Below, one piece after another: positions 1 through 8,772 of a DNA stretch of 64,000 nt. The DNA is from an uncultured Erysipelotrichaceae bacterium (lineage in GTDB: Bacteria > Bacillota_I > Bacilli_A > RFN20 > CAG-826). Every line of letters starts with the position of its first letter. Position 1 is the stretch's first letter. A model generated the notes under the pieces. It saw only the letters and a list, made by a program, of their open reading frames with translations. It had not been told where the DNA came from and did not search any database. Location: assembly GCA_900316365.1 (NCBI GenBank), contig ONCO01000002.1, forward strand, positions 73,431 through 137,430, read 5' to 3'. The position numbers and the translations under genes are program-made.

Positions 1-1908
1 ATCGTCATAGACGAAGTCATAAAGAATCGATGAGGCCTGACCGAATTCGAAGCTCTCCATACGAGCGCTGACGCGCTTGATGGTGTCCTGCAAGCGGGAG
101 AGGATGAATTTCTCGAGGACGCCGCACTTCTTCGGGTCGACTTCTTCAGGGACGTAATCCTCGCCTAGGGTCATCTCAACGTAACGGGTAGCGTTCCAGA
201 TCTTGTTGAGATAGTTCTGGGAAGATTTCATCTTCTCTTCGCTATAACGCATATCAAGCCCTGGGGTGCTATTGGTGGTGATGAAGTATCTTAAGGCGTC
301 AACGCCATAGGTATTGATGACGTCGATCGGGTCGATGCCGTTTCCTAAGGATTTGGACATCTTTCTGCCCTTCTCGTCGCGGATAAGACCATGGATGACG
401 ACCTGCTTGAATGGGACTTTGTCGGTGAAATGCAAGGACTGGAAGACCATACGGCTGACCCAGAAGAAGATGATGTCGTAACCGGTGACAAGAACGCTGG
501 TTGGGAAATAACGATCGAAATCCGGGGTCTTTTCTGGCCAACCAAGGGTAGTAAATGGCCATAAGCCGGAGGAGAACCAGGTGTCTAAGACGTCCTCGTC
601 CTGCTTCCAGATCTTTGGATCCATGTCTTCTTCGGTGACGACCATCTCGCCGGTTTCAATGTTGGTGAAAGCCGGGATGCGGTGACCCCACCAAAGCTGA
701 CGGGAAATGCACCAGTCATCGACGTTTTCCATCCATCTAGTCAAGACTTTCGCGAAACGCTTCGGAAGGAACTTAACGCCTTTATCACTCTTTTGTTCGG
801 CTAAGACGCGCTCAGCAAGAGGCTTCATCTTGACGAACCACTGCTTGGAAAGCATTGGCTCAGCGACGACACCGCTTCTTTCGCTGTGTCCGACGGAGTG
901 GACCATCTTCTCGATGTGGTCTAAATGGCCAGAGGCTTTGATATCCTCAACGAGAGCCTTGCGGCATTCGTAACGGTCCATGCCCGCGTATTTGCCGGCG
1001 ATTGGGAGTAAATGGGCGCCATCATCAAGGACTTTGATGAATGGGAGGTTATATTTCTTGGCTAAGTTGAAGTCGTTCGGGTCGTGCGCAGGAGTGCATT
1101 TCATCGCGCCGGTACCGAAAGCGATATCGACATAGCTATCGGCCATGATCGGGAGGAGATCGCCATTGGCTGGGTTAACGACCTTCTTGCCGATGAGGTC
1201 TTTGAATCTCTTATCCTTTGGGTTAACGAAGACGGCAACGTCGCCAAACATCGTCTCTGGACGGGTGGTCGCGACGATAAGCTGCTTGTCGCTTCCTTCA
1301 ACGTCATAAAGGAAATAGAAGAACTCGCCTTCGTCATCGCTATGGACGACTTCGATATTAGAAAGCGCGGTCTTAAGTTCTGGGTCCCAGTTGATGATGC
1401 GTTCGCCCTGATAGATGAGACCTTCGTTATAAAGGGTGACGAAAACCTTGCGGACGGCTTTATTCAAACCTTCATCAAGGGTGAATCTTTCTCTGGTGTA
1501 ATCGACGGAAAGGCCGAGTTTCTTCCACTGCTCATGGATGGTTTTGGCGTATTCGTCTTTCCATTCCCAAGCCTTTTCGAGGAACTTCTCGCGGCCTAAG
1601 TCATAACGGGAGATGCCCTGCTCACGAAGCTTTGCTTCCACTTTGGCCTGGGTGGCGATACCCGCGTGGTCCATGCCTGGAACCCAAAGGGTATCAAAGC
1701 CTTTCATCTTCTTGTAACGGATGATGATATCGTCAGGGATAGTGTCCATGACGTGGCCTAAATGGAGTTTACCCGTGACGTTTGGTGGCGGGATAACGAT
1801 TGAGAATGGTTGTTTGCTCTTATCACCAGCGGTGAAATAGCCTTTTTCGACCCAGCCGTCGTACTTTCCTTCTTCGACGACCTTCGGATCATAATGGGTG
1901 TCTAACAT
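1..1908 (-). CDS. valS: Valine--tRNA ligase (3' part outside window)
   Basis: Class I aminoacyl-tRNA synthetase charging tRNA-Val in the cytoplasm. The first 636 residues are present and the reading frame runs off the left edge, so the anticodon-binding end and C-terminal coiled coil are missing from view. The N-terminus reads [19 protein letters not shown]. The HIGH-type site is [13 protein letters not shown] near residue 40-52, and the KMSKS loop [14 protein letters not shown] lies near residue 520. The ATG at 1906-1908 follows an AGGAGG Shine-Dalgarno directly after the T-box terminator, which fixes the start. The insertion editing domain (with [13 protein letters not shown]) is intact. 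Regulation by uncharged tRNA-Val through the upstream T-box is inferred. A valS close to engB and lon is the usual Bacillus-type neighbourhood. Confidence 0.97.
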   Translation of the reverse strand, partial: MLDTHYDPKVVEEGKYDGWVEKGYFTAGDKSKQPFSIVIPPPNVTGKLHLGHVMDTIPDDIIIRYKKMKGFDTLWVPGMDHAGIATQAKVEAKLREQGISRYDLGREKFLEKAWEWKDEYAKTIHEQWKKLGLSVDYTRERFTLDEGLNKAVRKVFVTLYNEGLIYQGERIINWDPELKTALSNIEVVHSDDEGEFFYFLYDVEGSDKQLIVATTRPETMFGDVAVFVNPKDKRFKDLIGKKVVNPANGDLLPIMADSYVDIAFGTGAMKCTPAHDPNDFNLAKKYNLPFIKVLDDGAHLLPIAGKYAGMDRYECRKALVEDIKASGHLDHIEKMVHSVGHSERSGVVAEPMLSKQWFVKMKPLAERVLAEQKSDKGVKFLPKRFAKVLTRWMENVDDWCISRQLWWGHRIPAFTNIETGEMVVTEEDMDPKIWKQDEDVLDTWFSSGLWPFTTLGWPEKTPDFDRYFPTSVLVTGYDIIFFWVSRMVFQSLHFTDKVPFKQVVIHGLIRDEKGRKMSKSLGNGIDPIDVINTYGVDALRYFITTNSTPGLDMRYSEEKMKSSQNYLNKIWNATRYVEMTLGEDYVPEEVDPKKCGVLEKFILSRLQDTIKRVSARMESFEFGQASSILYDFVYDD

Positions 1909-1920
1909 GAATCAAGACCT

Positions 1921-2131
1921 CCTAGTAAATAAAAAACGCCTGCCACATAAGGGCGCGGCGCGCGGTACCACCTTAATTCCCTAAGAATATCTCTTAGGCT
2001 CATTGGCTTTAACCCAGCTAAGGATTCTCTCCCCGCGACGACTCATGGACCTTGGATGACCCCTTCGCAGCTTCCGGGGCTCTCTTACATCTAGGCTTCC
2101 AATCCCTTCGGGATCTTCAAGACGGGGGTAT
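1921..2131 (-). promoter_or_regulatory. T-box leader of valS (GUC specifier)
   Basis: On the minus strand the leader carries the T-box core GGTGGTACCGCG (complement of 1961-1972), which base-pairs with the tRNA acceptor end. A GC-rich hairpin with a T6 run follows (1931-1963) and serves as the terminator. A stem I apical motif of the AGAGAGCC..GGAAGCTG type lies upstream. Aligning the specifier-loop region with the ileS and pheS leaders of this window places the specifier at complement 2058-2060, GTC followed by A, which matches valine. Uncharged tRNA-Val should stabilise the antiterminator and allow valS transcription; this is known for the family and inferred here. Confidence 0.93.
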
Positions 2132-2140
2132 TATCCACCA

Positions 2141-2170
2141 AAAAGAGGCAAAGAAAAAGCCCCCTCTTTT
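2141..2170 (-). terminator. Probable terminator of the lon-engB unit
   Basis: On the minus strand AAAAGAGG pairs with CCTCTTTT (stem 2163-2170 with 2141-2148) and runs into a short T stretch. The left arm overlaps the engB stop codon. The loop is long and the T run short, so it may be weak. Confidence 0.5.
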
Positions 2171-2732
2171 AGAGGAGGCCGTCAATCGCCTTCTTGATCG
2201 CGTTAAGCGAGGCCGTTGAGCCATCGGAGAGGATTGGGTCATATAAGCCAGCCTCCCCTGCTCTACGCTTCGCCTTGGACTTCTCGCTTTGATTCATGAG
2301 GTCGACCTTGGTGAGGACGGCCACCACTGGTTTACCAGAATCCTGAAGATACTTCAGGAAGGCTAAGTCGTCTTTGCCCATATCTCTTCTTAAGTCTAAG
2401 AGAAGGACAATGCCGACTAAGCGATTATCCGGGAGGAAGGATTCCATCATGCTGGAGAATTGGGCCGTGGAGACGGTCGCATAGCTGGTGGAGCCATACC
2501 CTGGCGCATCGACGAGATAGAAAGAATCGTCGATGAGGAAGAAATTGAGGTACTTCGTTTTACCGGCTTTTTTGGAGACGTAGCTGATCTTCTGCCCCGT
2601 AAGTTTATTTAGGAGCGTCGATTTGCCAACATTCGTGCGGCCGATGAAAAGAATGGACTTCTTCGCGTCTTTCGGCGCGAAACTCGCATCAGGCGCGCTA
2701 ATTACGTAACGCGCCTTGGCGAAGTTGATCAT
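2169..2732 (-). CDS. engB: Ribosome-biogenesis GTPase EngB/YsxC
   Basis: Small TRAFAC GTPase that helps assemble the large ribosomal subunit. Its 187 residues are close to the usual 195. G1 is GRTNVGKSTLLN near residue 32, G3 is DAPGYG near residue 75, and G4 is TKVD near residue 142. The start codon overlaps the lon stop in an ATGA tetranucleotide (2729-2732), so translation is coupled to lon, as in Bacillus lonA-ysxC. It probably shares the CIRCE-controlled promoter ahead of lon. Confidence 0.95.
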   Translation of the reverse strand: MINFAKARYVISAPDASFAPKDAKKSILFIGRTNVGKSTLLNKLTGQKISYVSKKAGKTKYLNFFLIDDSFYLVDAPGYGSTSYATVSTAQFSSMMESFLPDNRLVGIVLLLDLRRDMGKDDLAFLKYLQDSGKPVVAVLTKVDLMNQSEKSKAKRRAGEAGLYDPILSDGSTASLNAIKKAIDGLL

Positions 2733-5080
2733 GCCTCTGGGTGGACGAGGGCAATCGCTAAAGCATCATCCACGCAGGTCATGAAGTTGATTTTGAGGGT
2801 CTTTTTGACTTCTTCAGGAAGTTCGGAGACGTCTTTCTTATTGTCGATTGGGACGATGATCTCCTTGATGCCACTTCTTAAGGCGGCAAGGGATTTCTCG
2901 CGGAGACCGCCGATGGCGAGGGCTTTACCTCTTAAGGTAACCTCACCCGTCATAGCGACGTTCGCGTTGACTGGGGTGTGGCTAAGGCAAGAGATAATCG
3001 CCGTGGTGATAGCAACGCCAGCAGATGGACCATCCTTTGGCACCGCGCCCTCTGGGACGTGGATATGGATGTCGTTCTTCTGGAAGATTTCGTCATCGAT
3101 ATGGTATTTCTTGGCGTTCGCGCGGACATAGTCCAAAGCGATCGTTGCAGATTCCTTCATGACATCGCCGAGCTTACCGGTTAAGACGAGACCGCCTTTG
3201 CCCGGGAAAAAGGTGACTTCGATCGGGAGGATATCGCCGCCGAATTCGGTATAAGCGAGTCCGGTAACGACGCCGATCTGGTTCTCCTTCTCCTTCTTGC
3301 TGCCCTCGAAGATCTCGACGCCAAGATATTCAATGGCTTTTTCGACCGTGATCACGACCGGTTTCTTGGTCTCTGGGTTAGAGAGGATATCGACGACGGC
3401 CTTACGGCAGATCGAAGCGATAAGCCTTTCGAGGTTACGGACGCCGGCTTCCATCGTGTAATGCTCGATGATTTCCTTGATCGCCTCTTCCTCGAAGACG
3501 ATATCGCCTTCGGCTAAACCATTGGCCTTCATCTCTTTCGGGACTAAGAAACCAGTGGCGATCTTGATCTTCTCAAGTTCGGTGTAGCTTGGGACCTCGA
3601 TCAATTCGAGACGGTCACGGAGTGGCGCTGGAACGTTTTCAAGGTAGTTCGCGGTCGCGATGAATAAGACGTTGCTGAGGTCATATGGCTCTTCGATGAA
3701 GTTATCGTTGAAGGCGAAGTTCTGCTCTGGGTCAAGGACCTCAAGGAGAGCGGAGCTTGGGTCGCCATGCAAGGAGGAGCCGCCAACCTTATCGATTTCG
3801 TCCAAAAGGAAGACTGGGTTGGTGACGCCGCTCTTGGTCATACCCTGGATGATACGACCAGGCATGGAACCGACATAGGTACGTCTATGGCCTCTGATTT
3901 CGGATTCATCGGAGACGCCGCCTAAAGAGGCCTTGAAGAACTTGCGGTCTAAGGCTCTGGCGATGGACTTCGCAAGCGAAGTCTTACCGGTTCCTGGCGG
4001 GCCGTAGAAGCAAAGGATCGGGGCTTTGAGGTTACCGGTCATCTTCTTGACGGCTAGGTACTCGATGATACGTTTCTTGACCTTTTCAAGGCCGAAATGG
4101 TCTTCGTCGAGGATCTTTCTGACGTTGTTGAGGTCATCATTATCCTCGGTCTTCTGATACCAAGGGGCGGCCAAAAGGGTGTCGATATAGCTCATGATGA
4201 GGGAAGCCTCAAGGGAGCTTTCCGGCATCATCTCGAATCTCTTTAATTCGCGTTTGACCTTGGCTTTGACGTTCTCTGGATATGGGTTCTTCTCGAGTTT
4301 CGATTTAATCGCGTCAGGACCATGCTCGTCATCTTTACCTTCGCCGAGCTCTTCCTTAATCGCCTTCATCTTCTCGCGGAGGAAGTATTCCTTCTGGGCT
4401 TTCTCGCTGTTGATGCGGACTTTCTCAGAGATGTTCTGGTCCACTTCCGCCATAGACTTCGCGGCGGAAAGGATGGAAAGGAGCTTCTTTAACCTTTCGG
4501 AAACGCTGGCTTCCTCAAGGATGGCTTCCTTCTCTTCAATGGTGATTGGCAAGTAGCCTGCAAGGTTATCTGCCAAAGTGGCACTATCGACGCCTTTGGT
4601 TATTGTCGCGATAGCGGACCTCGGGATTTCTCTGCCGATGGCTGGGCTATTCTCAATCGCGGAGATGATCTCTTTGACGAGACGGACTTCTTCGTTACGG
4701 TCGGTGACGACGTCTTCGACGATTTCCGCTTCGGCCATCTTGACGCCACGTTCTTCCTTAAAGGATAAGAAATGGACTCTCTTGCTGCCGACGACGCGGA
4801 TGCGATAGCTGTTCGTGCCGTTGACGTAATTGATAATGCGGCAAAGGGTGCCGTAGGCAAATAGATCTTCTTCGGCTGGGTCTTCTTTCTGCGCGTCACG
4901 CTGGGCGACGACAAAGATAAGGCTGTTTGTATTGGCTTTCGCCTCATCGACCGCGGCCATGGAGAAGGCGCGTCCGACTTCGATGGTCTCTCCCATATTC
5001 GGGAAGACGATTAAACCACGGGTGATAAGTAGAGGAAGACTTAAAGTCTTCTTCTGGGGGGTCATTGTTTCTTCGTTCAT
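2729..5080 (-). CDS. lon: ATP-dependent protease La (Lon)
   Basis: Cytoplasmic AAA+ serine protease of 783 residues, full length for bacterial LonA. It has an N-terminal substrate-binding LON domain (about 10-210), a coiled-coil helical part and an AAA+ module with Walker A GPPGTGKTSLAKS near residue 360 and Walker B VFLLDEIDK. The C-terminal protease domain has the Ser of PKDGPSAGVAI and the catalytic Lys in the later REKSLAAL segment, forming the Ser-Lys dyad. GGAGG lies six bases before the ATG at 5080. A consensus promoter sits between two CIRCE inverted repeats upstream, so HrcA heat-shock repression is likely. clpX, which often lies between tig and lon in Bacilli, is absent here. Confidence 0.98.
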   Translation of the reverse strand: MNEETMTPQKKTLSLPLLITRGLIVFPNMGETIEVGRAFSMAAVDEAKANTNSLIFVVAQRDAQKEDPAEEDLFAYGTLCRIINYVNGTNSYRIRVVGSKRVHFLSFKEERGVKMAEAEIVEDVVTDRNEEVRLVKEIISAIENSPAIGREIPRSAIATITKGVDSATLADNLAGYLPITIEEKEAILEEASVSERLKKLLSILSAAKSMAEVDQNISEKVRINSEKAQKEYFLREKMKAIKEELGEGKDDEHGPDAIKSKLEKNPYPENVKAKVKRELKRFEMMPESSLEASLIMSYIDTLLAAPWYQKTEDNDDLNNVRKILDEDHFGLEKVKKRIIEYLAVKKMTGNLKAPILCFYGPPGTGKTSLAKSIARALDRKFFKASLGGVSDESEIRGHRRTYVGSMPGRIIQGMTKSGVTNPVFLLDEIDKVGGSSLHGDPSSALLEVLDPEQNFAFNDNFIEEPYDLSNVLFIATANYLENVPAPLRDRLELIEVPSYTELEKIKIATGFLVPKEMKANGLAEGDIVFEEEAIKEIIEHYTMEAGVRNLERLIASICRKAVVDILSNPETKKPVVITVEKAIEYLGVEIFEGSKKEKENQIGVVTGLAYTEFGGDILPIEVTFFPGKGGLVLTGKLGDVMKESATIALDYVRANAKKYHIDDEIFQKNDIHIHVPEGAVPKDGPSAGVAITTAIISCLSHTPVNANVAMTGEVTLRGKALAIGGLREKSLAALRSGIKEIIVPIDNKKDVSELPEEVKKTLKINFMTCVDDALAIALVHPEA

Positions 5081-5096
5081 TGTTAACCTCCTAGAT

Positions 5097-5123
5097 TTAG
5101 CAGTCTTTTAATTCGATTGCTAA
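5097..5123. promoter_or_regulatory. CIRCE operator, promoter-distal copy near lon start
   Basis: TTAGCAGTC-N9-GATTGCTAA. Each half has one mismatch to the CIRCE consensus (TTAGCACTC-N9-GAGTGCTAA) and the spacer is exactly 9 bp. It lies just downstream of the lon -10 hexamer, where bound HrcA would block transcription. Confidence 0.8.
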
Positions 5124-5126
5124 CTC

Positions 5127-5154
5127 ATTATAGAGACAGGTTTAGCACTGTCAA
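5127..5154 (-). promoter_or_regulatory. SigA promoter of lon-engB
   Basis: TTGACA (complement 5149-5154), 16 bp spacer, TATAAT (complement 5127-5132): a consensus vegetative promoter. The -35 lies inside the upstream CIRCE and the -10 between the two CIRCE copies. Confidence 0.9.
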
Positions 5155-5168
5155 GCAACAAGTGCTAA
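5142..5168. promoter_or_regulatory. CIRCE operator overlapping the lon -35
   Basis: TTAGCACTG-N9-AAGTGCTAA, 16 of 18 consensus positions. The lon -35 hexamer falls within its spacer. It is the target of the HrcA repressor in other Firmicutes. Confidence 0.88.
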
Positions 5169-5174
5169 CGGGTG

Positions 5175-5222
5175 AAAAAAGCCCGTCCCCTATCCTTATT
5201 ATTATAAGGACGAAGAACGGGC
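5175..5222 (-). terminator. Terminator of tig
   Basis: Minus-strand stem GCCCGT...ACGGGC with an inner TCCTTAT/ATAAGGA stem, followed by a T6 run (complement 5175-5180). It separates tig from the lon promoter. Confidence 0.93.
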
Positions 5223-5242
5223 AAAATCGACATTAGGAAGAC

Positions 5243-6517
5243 TTATTTGTTGTTGGCAAGAATGAATTCCTGGATCTTTCTGTTGGTGATGTTGCTCTTG
5301 AGCTGGTCAAGCTGTGGCTCGATCGCCTTTTTGATTTCTTCAGGCTTCATCTTGTAGTTCTCGGCCATCTTGGCGATTTCGGCATCGACATCCTCATCGG
5401 TGGCGGTGAGTTTCTCGTTGCGGCCAATGGTCTGGAGAACGAAGAATTCGGTAAGGTTCTTGCGGCAATCGTCAGCGAGCTTCTTGCGGAAGTCCTCGAT
5501 CTTTTCGCCGGTGATTTCGAGATACTGTTCGAAGGTGAGACCCTGGGACTCGATTCTCTTCTTCATGTTCTCTTCCTGTTCCTTGGCTTCGCCTGCGACG
5601 ATTTCGTCGGCGATTTCGATCTTCGCACCAGCGACGATCTGATCAAGGATGGCGGAGAAATAGGCGCGTTCGGCATCGTTGACCTTAGCGGCAAGGATGT
5701 CGGCCTTGTTCTTTTCCTTCAAGGCTTCGACGGTTTCGACGCCGGCGATGCCGAGGTCTTTGACCGCTTCGTCATTGAGTTCTGGGATCTTGCGTTCCTT
5801 GATCTCGTGGACTTTGCACTTGAAGAGGGCGTCTTTGGAAGCGAGTTCCTTGACGTAGTTCTCTGGGAAGGTGATGCGGACGTCCTTCTTTTCGCCGGTC
5901 TTGACGCCGACTAAGGCTTCTTCAAAGCCTGGGACGAAGCTATGGGAGCCGAGCTCTAAGGCATAGTTGTCGGCTTTGCCGCCTTCGAAGGCCTTGCCAT
6001 CGACATAACCTTCGAAGTCGATGACGACGGTGTCGCCCATCTTGGCTTCGCGGTCGACGACTTCAAGGGTCGCAGCGCCTTTGAGCTGGTTCTGGATGCG
6101 CTCCTCGACTTCCTTATCGGAAACGGATGGAGCTTCTTTCTTGGCGGTTAAGCCTTTGTACTCGCCGAGCTTGACGCTTGGCATGACGGAGACGGTGAAT
6201 TCGACTTCGAGTTCTTCGTCGCTTAACTTAGTGACGGTGATGGCTGGCTGGCCGTATGGCTGAACGTCAGCTTCACGGATGGCTTTGCCATAGAGCAAAG
6301 GGAGAATCTGGTTGATAGCTTCGTCGAAGATCTTGTTTGGATCGATCTTGCCGCGGAGCATGGATTCTGGGTATTTGCCTGGGCGGAAGCCGTCGACCTT
6401 AACCTTGGTCGCTAATTTGTGGAAAGCCTTTTCCTGGGCGTTCTTCCAATCTTCTTTGATCGCAGCGGTCTTGAAGGAAACTTTTCCTTCGGCCACTTTC
6501 TTAAATTTTTCTGCCAT
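5243..6517 (-). CDS. tig: Trigger factor (peptidyl-prolyl isomerase chaperone)
   Basis: Ribosome-bound folding chaperone of 424 residues (usual 430). The N-terminal ribosome-docking domain carries the GFRPGKYPESML signature near residue 44. An FKBP-type PPIase domain follows (about 150-240, with VVIDFEGYVDGKAFEGG), then the helical C-terminal cradle. AGAGG lies about 10 bases ahead of the ATG at 6517. It has its own promoter and terminator. clpX does not follow it, which differs from the common tig-clpX-lon order. Confidence 0.97.
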   Translation of the reverse strand: MAEKFKKVAEGKVSFKTAAIKEDWKNAQEKAFHKLATKVKVDGFRPGKYPESMLRGKIDPNKIFDEAINQILPLLYGKAIREADVQPYGQPAITVTKLSDEELEVEFTVSVMPSVKLGEYKGLTAKKEAPSVSDKEVEERIQNQLKGAATLEVVDREAKMGDTVVIDFEGYVDGKAFEGGKADNYALELGSHSFVPGFEEALVGVKTGEKKDVRITFPENYVKELASKDALFKCKVHEIKERKIPELNDEAVKDLGIAGVETVEALKEKNKADILAAKVNDAERAYFSAILDQIVAGAKIEIADEIVAGEAKEQEENMKKRIESQGLTFEQYLEITGEKIEDFRKKLADDCRKNLTEFFVLQTIGRNEKLTATDEDVDAEIAKMAENYKMKPEEIKKAIEPQLDQLKSNITNRKIQEFILANNK

Positions 6518-6551
6518 TAGTAAAAACCTCTAATACTTTGTAGCGAGACAA

Positions 6552-6580
6552 AATATACCCTATCTAAAGATAGTTCTCAA
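6552..6580 (-). promoter_or_regulatory. Promoter of tig
   Basis: TTGAGA (complement 6575-6580), 17 bp, TATATT (complement 6552-6557), about 35 bases before the tig start. Confidence 0.75.
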
Positions 6581-6583
6581 ATA

Positions 6584-6618
6584 AAAACGACCATTTGGGG
6601 TTAATAAATGATCGTTTT
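6584..6618 (-). terminator. Terminator of the 6635-7543 gene
   Basis: Minus-strand stem AAACGATCATTT paired with AAATGGTCGTTT (one G-T pair), followed by T-rich sequence. Confidence 0.85.
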
Positions 6619-6634
6619 GTGGAATATGTAGGTT

Positions 6635-7543
6635 TTAGAAGGCGACAGACTCGCTCTTTTCGAGGTCGTTTTCGATGCTCTCGCTGAGTTTTTTGGCCTT
6701 CTCTTCGTCGATGCCAGAAATAAGTAACTCCGCCGCGGCGCCTAAATATTTGGCGGCCAAGAGCAAATAAGCGGCCGCGTTAAGCTTAAGGTCTTCTTCC
6801 CCTGTCTCAGGGTAGATAGCCAAGACCTCGTTATCATATAGCGATTTGGCGGCCTGGATAATCGAGGTGTTCTTAGAGCCGCCTTCGATAAAGGAGAGAG
6901 TCTTCTTATAGGTTTCGTTAACGAAAGGGGCCTCCAAAGCGCTTGGGATGAGCTTATATTCCTTTTCGCGTTTAACGAAGGTGATTTCCTTCTCGTCTTT
7001 GGCCTGAACCAAAAGTAAGAGAGCGAAGGTTCTAAGGGAATCGTTACGGTCGCTGGAGACGATGCTTCGAATCTCGCTTAGATATTTGGAAGGATCGGCT
7101 TCGACTTTGCTTAAAAGCTGGAGCAGCATGAAATCGTCTTTGGTGGTCAGAAGTTTTTCCTTAAGTTCCTCTGGCTCCATCTTTTCGTAATGGAAGGCCG
7201 CTCTTTCGTTCGCGCGGATATAGCCATTTAAACCACGGAGTACCTCTTCGACTTCCTGCGAGACATAAGGCCTATTCTCGAAATCCTTCATGTCCTCATA
7301 CGCTTCATCGAACTCTTTGAGGGCGAAACGGATCTCAAAGGTCGATTTCATGGTCAAAACCGGGTTATCGGCCCAAAGGATATCGCGGTTGGATAAAAGG
7401 ATATCCAAGGCCTTTTTGCCGTCATTTAAGGCTAAATATGCAGAGGCGCTATAGAAGAGGGATTCTGGGTCCTTCTTGCCTTTCGCCTCTTCAAGGAGAG
7501 AGAGGTATTCCTTCTTCTCCATCAGTTCTTTGTAATTGCTCAT
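6635..7543 (-). CDS. Helical-repeat (TPR-like) cytoplasmic protein, unknown function
   Basis: 302 residues without signal peptide or membrane segment. The whole chain is helical with TPR-like spacing (YKELMEKKEYLSLLEEAKG, then SASAYLALNDGKKALDILLS near residue 32-50). It probably mediates protein contacts, but I recognise no named family. It is monocistronic, with its own terminator downstream. The start at 7543 has no Shine-Dalgarno; instead TACAAT lies six bases upstream, predicting a leaderless message. Confidence 0.8.
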   Translation of the reverse strand: MSNYKELMEKKEYLSLLEEAKGKKDPESLFYSASAYLALNDGKKALDILLSNRDILWADNPVLTMKSTFEIRFALKEFDEAYEDMKDFENRPYVSQEVEEVLRGLNGYIRANERAAFHYEKMEPEELKEKLLTTKDDFMLLQLLSKVEADPSKYLSEIRSIVSSDRNDSLRTFALLLLVQAKDEKEITFVKREKEYKLIPSALEAPFVNETYKKTLSFIEGGSKNTSIIQAAKSLYDNEVLAIYPETGEEDLKLNAAAYLLLAAKYLGAAAELLISGIDEEKAKKLSESIENDLEKSESVAF

Positions 7544-7549
7544 GGGGTA

Positions 7550-7555
7550 ATTGTA
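7550..7555 (-). promoter_or_regulatory. -10 box, leaderless start of the TPR-like gene
   Basis: TACAAT on the minus strand, then exactly 6 nt, then the ATG. The transcription start would coincide with the start codon. No good -35 is visible at 17 bp. Confidence 0.55.
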
Positions 7556-7573
7556 TGCCTAAAGGCAGTTAAC

Positions 7574-7597
7574 AAAAAGGGCGAGCTAGGCCCGCCC
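7574..7597 (-). terminator. Terminator of the acetylesterase gene
   Basis: Minus-strand GGGCG-N9-CGCCC stem followed by TTTTT. Confidence 0.88.
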
Positions 7598-7616
7598 TGA
7601 GAAAGTTGGATTGCTC

Positions 7617-8687
7617 TTAGATTAAGAGGTCATTATCCAAGATGATGTCAGCAAAGGCATTGCCGAGTTTCATCATCGAATCCATCGAATAATGGTACTG
7701 ATCGCCGTTTTCCTGCTGGTCAAGCTGGAGGCCAAGGCCGGTAGCAACGGTCGTATCGATGAGGAAGTTGTTATCAGATTCTTCGCTCACGGCGCGTTTG
7801 GAGTCGTTGAGGATGGTGTGGTTCTTCCATTGGGTGTTCGGGCCATCATAGATGAGAGCATCGATGAAGGCGATGTTATCTCCATCTTCTTTGAAGGCGT
7901 AGGAAGCGAAGTCATTGCGGAAGGTCTCGACCATCTTGGATTCGAAGGTCGCATAATCAGCGGCGGATTGCGCGGTATCGGAGTCGGTCTCGCCCTGCAT
8001 CCAAAGGAAGCCGCGGATGACCGGCTGCTTGCCGGTGTCCTCAATGAGCTTTAAGCAGTTTTCGGTGTACTGCTTCAATTCGTCGTAAAGGGTTTTGGTG
8101 CCTTCTTCTTCGACGCCGTCGGCGGCGGTATGCCAGGTAAGGTGCATTCCTTTCTGCTTGTCGTTATTCTGGGATTTGAAGCCAGAGCCGGAGATCGCGT
8201 CTTTGATGAGATAGATCGGCTTATCTTCATTCGCGTGTTCTTCCAAGACGTCGGCGATACCGAGTTCTGGGCCGATGCAGGAATTATTTAAGCCCTGGCC
8301 TGCTTTGGTGTTGACGAATCTGCCAGAGAGCTTGTCGCTTCCGGTGCTTGAGGTATATGGGTTGATGGAGCCGCCGTACGGATAATATCCGTAATAGCTA
8401 TGCTGGATGAATTCAAAGCCGGTGGTATTGAATTTGTTGTAATCCTTCTCGTTCGCGGTGCACCAATTCTTGAGGTAATTGGTGTTGCCACCATACATTG
8501 GGGTGATTCTGGTATTGCCCTGCATGTTGGACTGGCCGGCCATAACGAAGACAGGCACCATGTTGGAGGTGTCGATAACCTCTTCTTCGCTGGAAGCTGG
8601 GGCAACGCTTGGGGCTGGCTTAGCAACGCAAGAGGCTAAACCCAATAAAGAGGTCGCCGCTAAAAATAAGAAATTACGATTTTTCAT
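7617..8687 (-). CDS. Lipoprotein of the sialate O-acetylesterase (SASA, PF03629) family
   Basis: 356 residues. The N-terminus is a lipoprotein signal peptide with lipobox LASC (Cys near residue 20) and then a Ser/Pro/Glu-rich linker, so the enzyme is tethered outside the cell. The SGNH-like block VMAGQSNMQGN near residue 50 supplies the nucleophile Ser. FLWMQGETDSD near residue 230 is the family's second signature, and the YHYS segment near residue 333 may supply the catalytic His. Such enzymes remove acetyl groups from sialic acid or plant polysaccharides; the substrate cannot be told here. It is a single-gene unit with SD AGAGGA and a terminator. It may act with the extracellular GH3 locus at 16-20.6 kb. 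Confidence 0.88.
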   Translation of the reverse strand: MKNRNFLFLAATSLLGLASCVAKPAPSVAPASSEEEVIDTSNMVPVFVMAGQSNMQGNTRITPMYGGNTNYLKNWCTANEKDYNKFNTTGFEFIQHSYYGYYPYGGSINPYTSSTGSDKLSGRFVNTKAGQGLNNSCIGPELGIADVLEEHANEDKPIYLIKDAISGSGFKSQNNDKQKGMHLTWHTAADGVEEEGTKTLYDELKQYTENCLKLIEDTGKQPVIRGFLWMQGETDSDTAQSAADYATFESKMVETFRNDFASYAFKEDGDNIAFIDALIYDGPNTQWKNHTILNDSKRAVSEESDNNFLIDTTVATGLGLQLDQQENGDQYHYSMDSMMKLGNAFADIILDNDLLI

Positions 8688-8772
8688 TTATGATTCCTCT
8701 GATACGTTTTTACTTTAGGTAGAGGGAGGGATATCCCCTAGGACAAATATGCTAAAAACAGCGGACAATTCG

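Noticed and set aside
1084-1599. 171-codon plus-strand frame inside valS
   Set aside because: valS on the minus strand is a clear full-length match; the antisense frame has no support.
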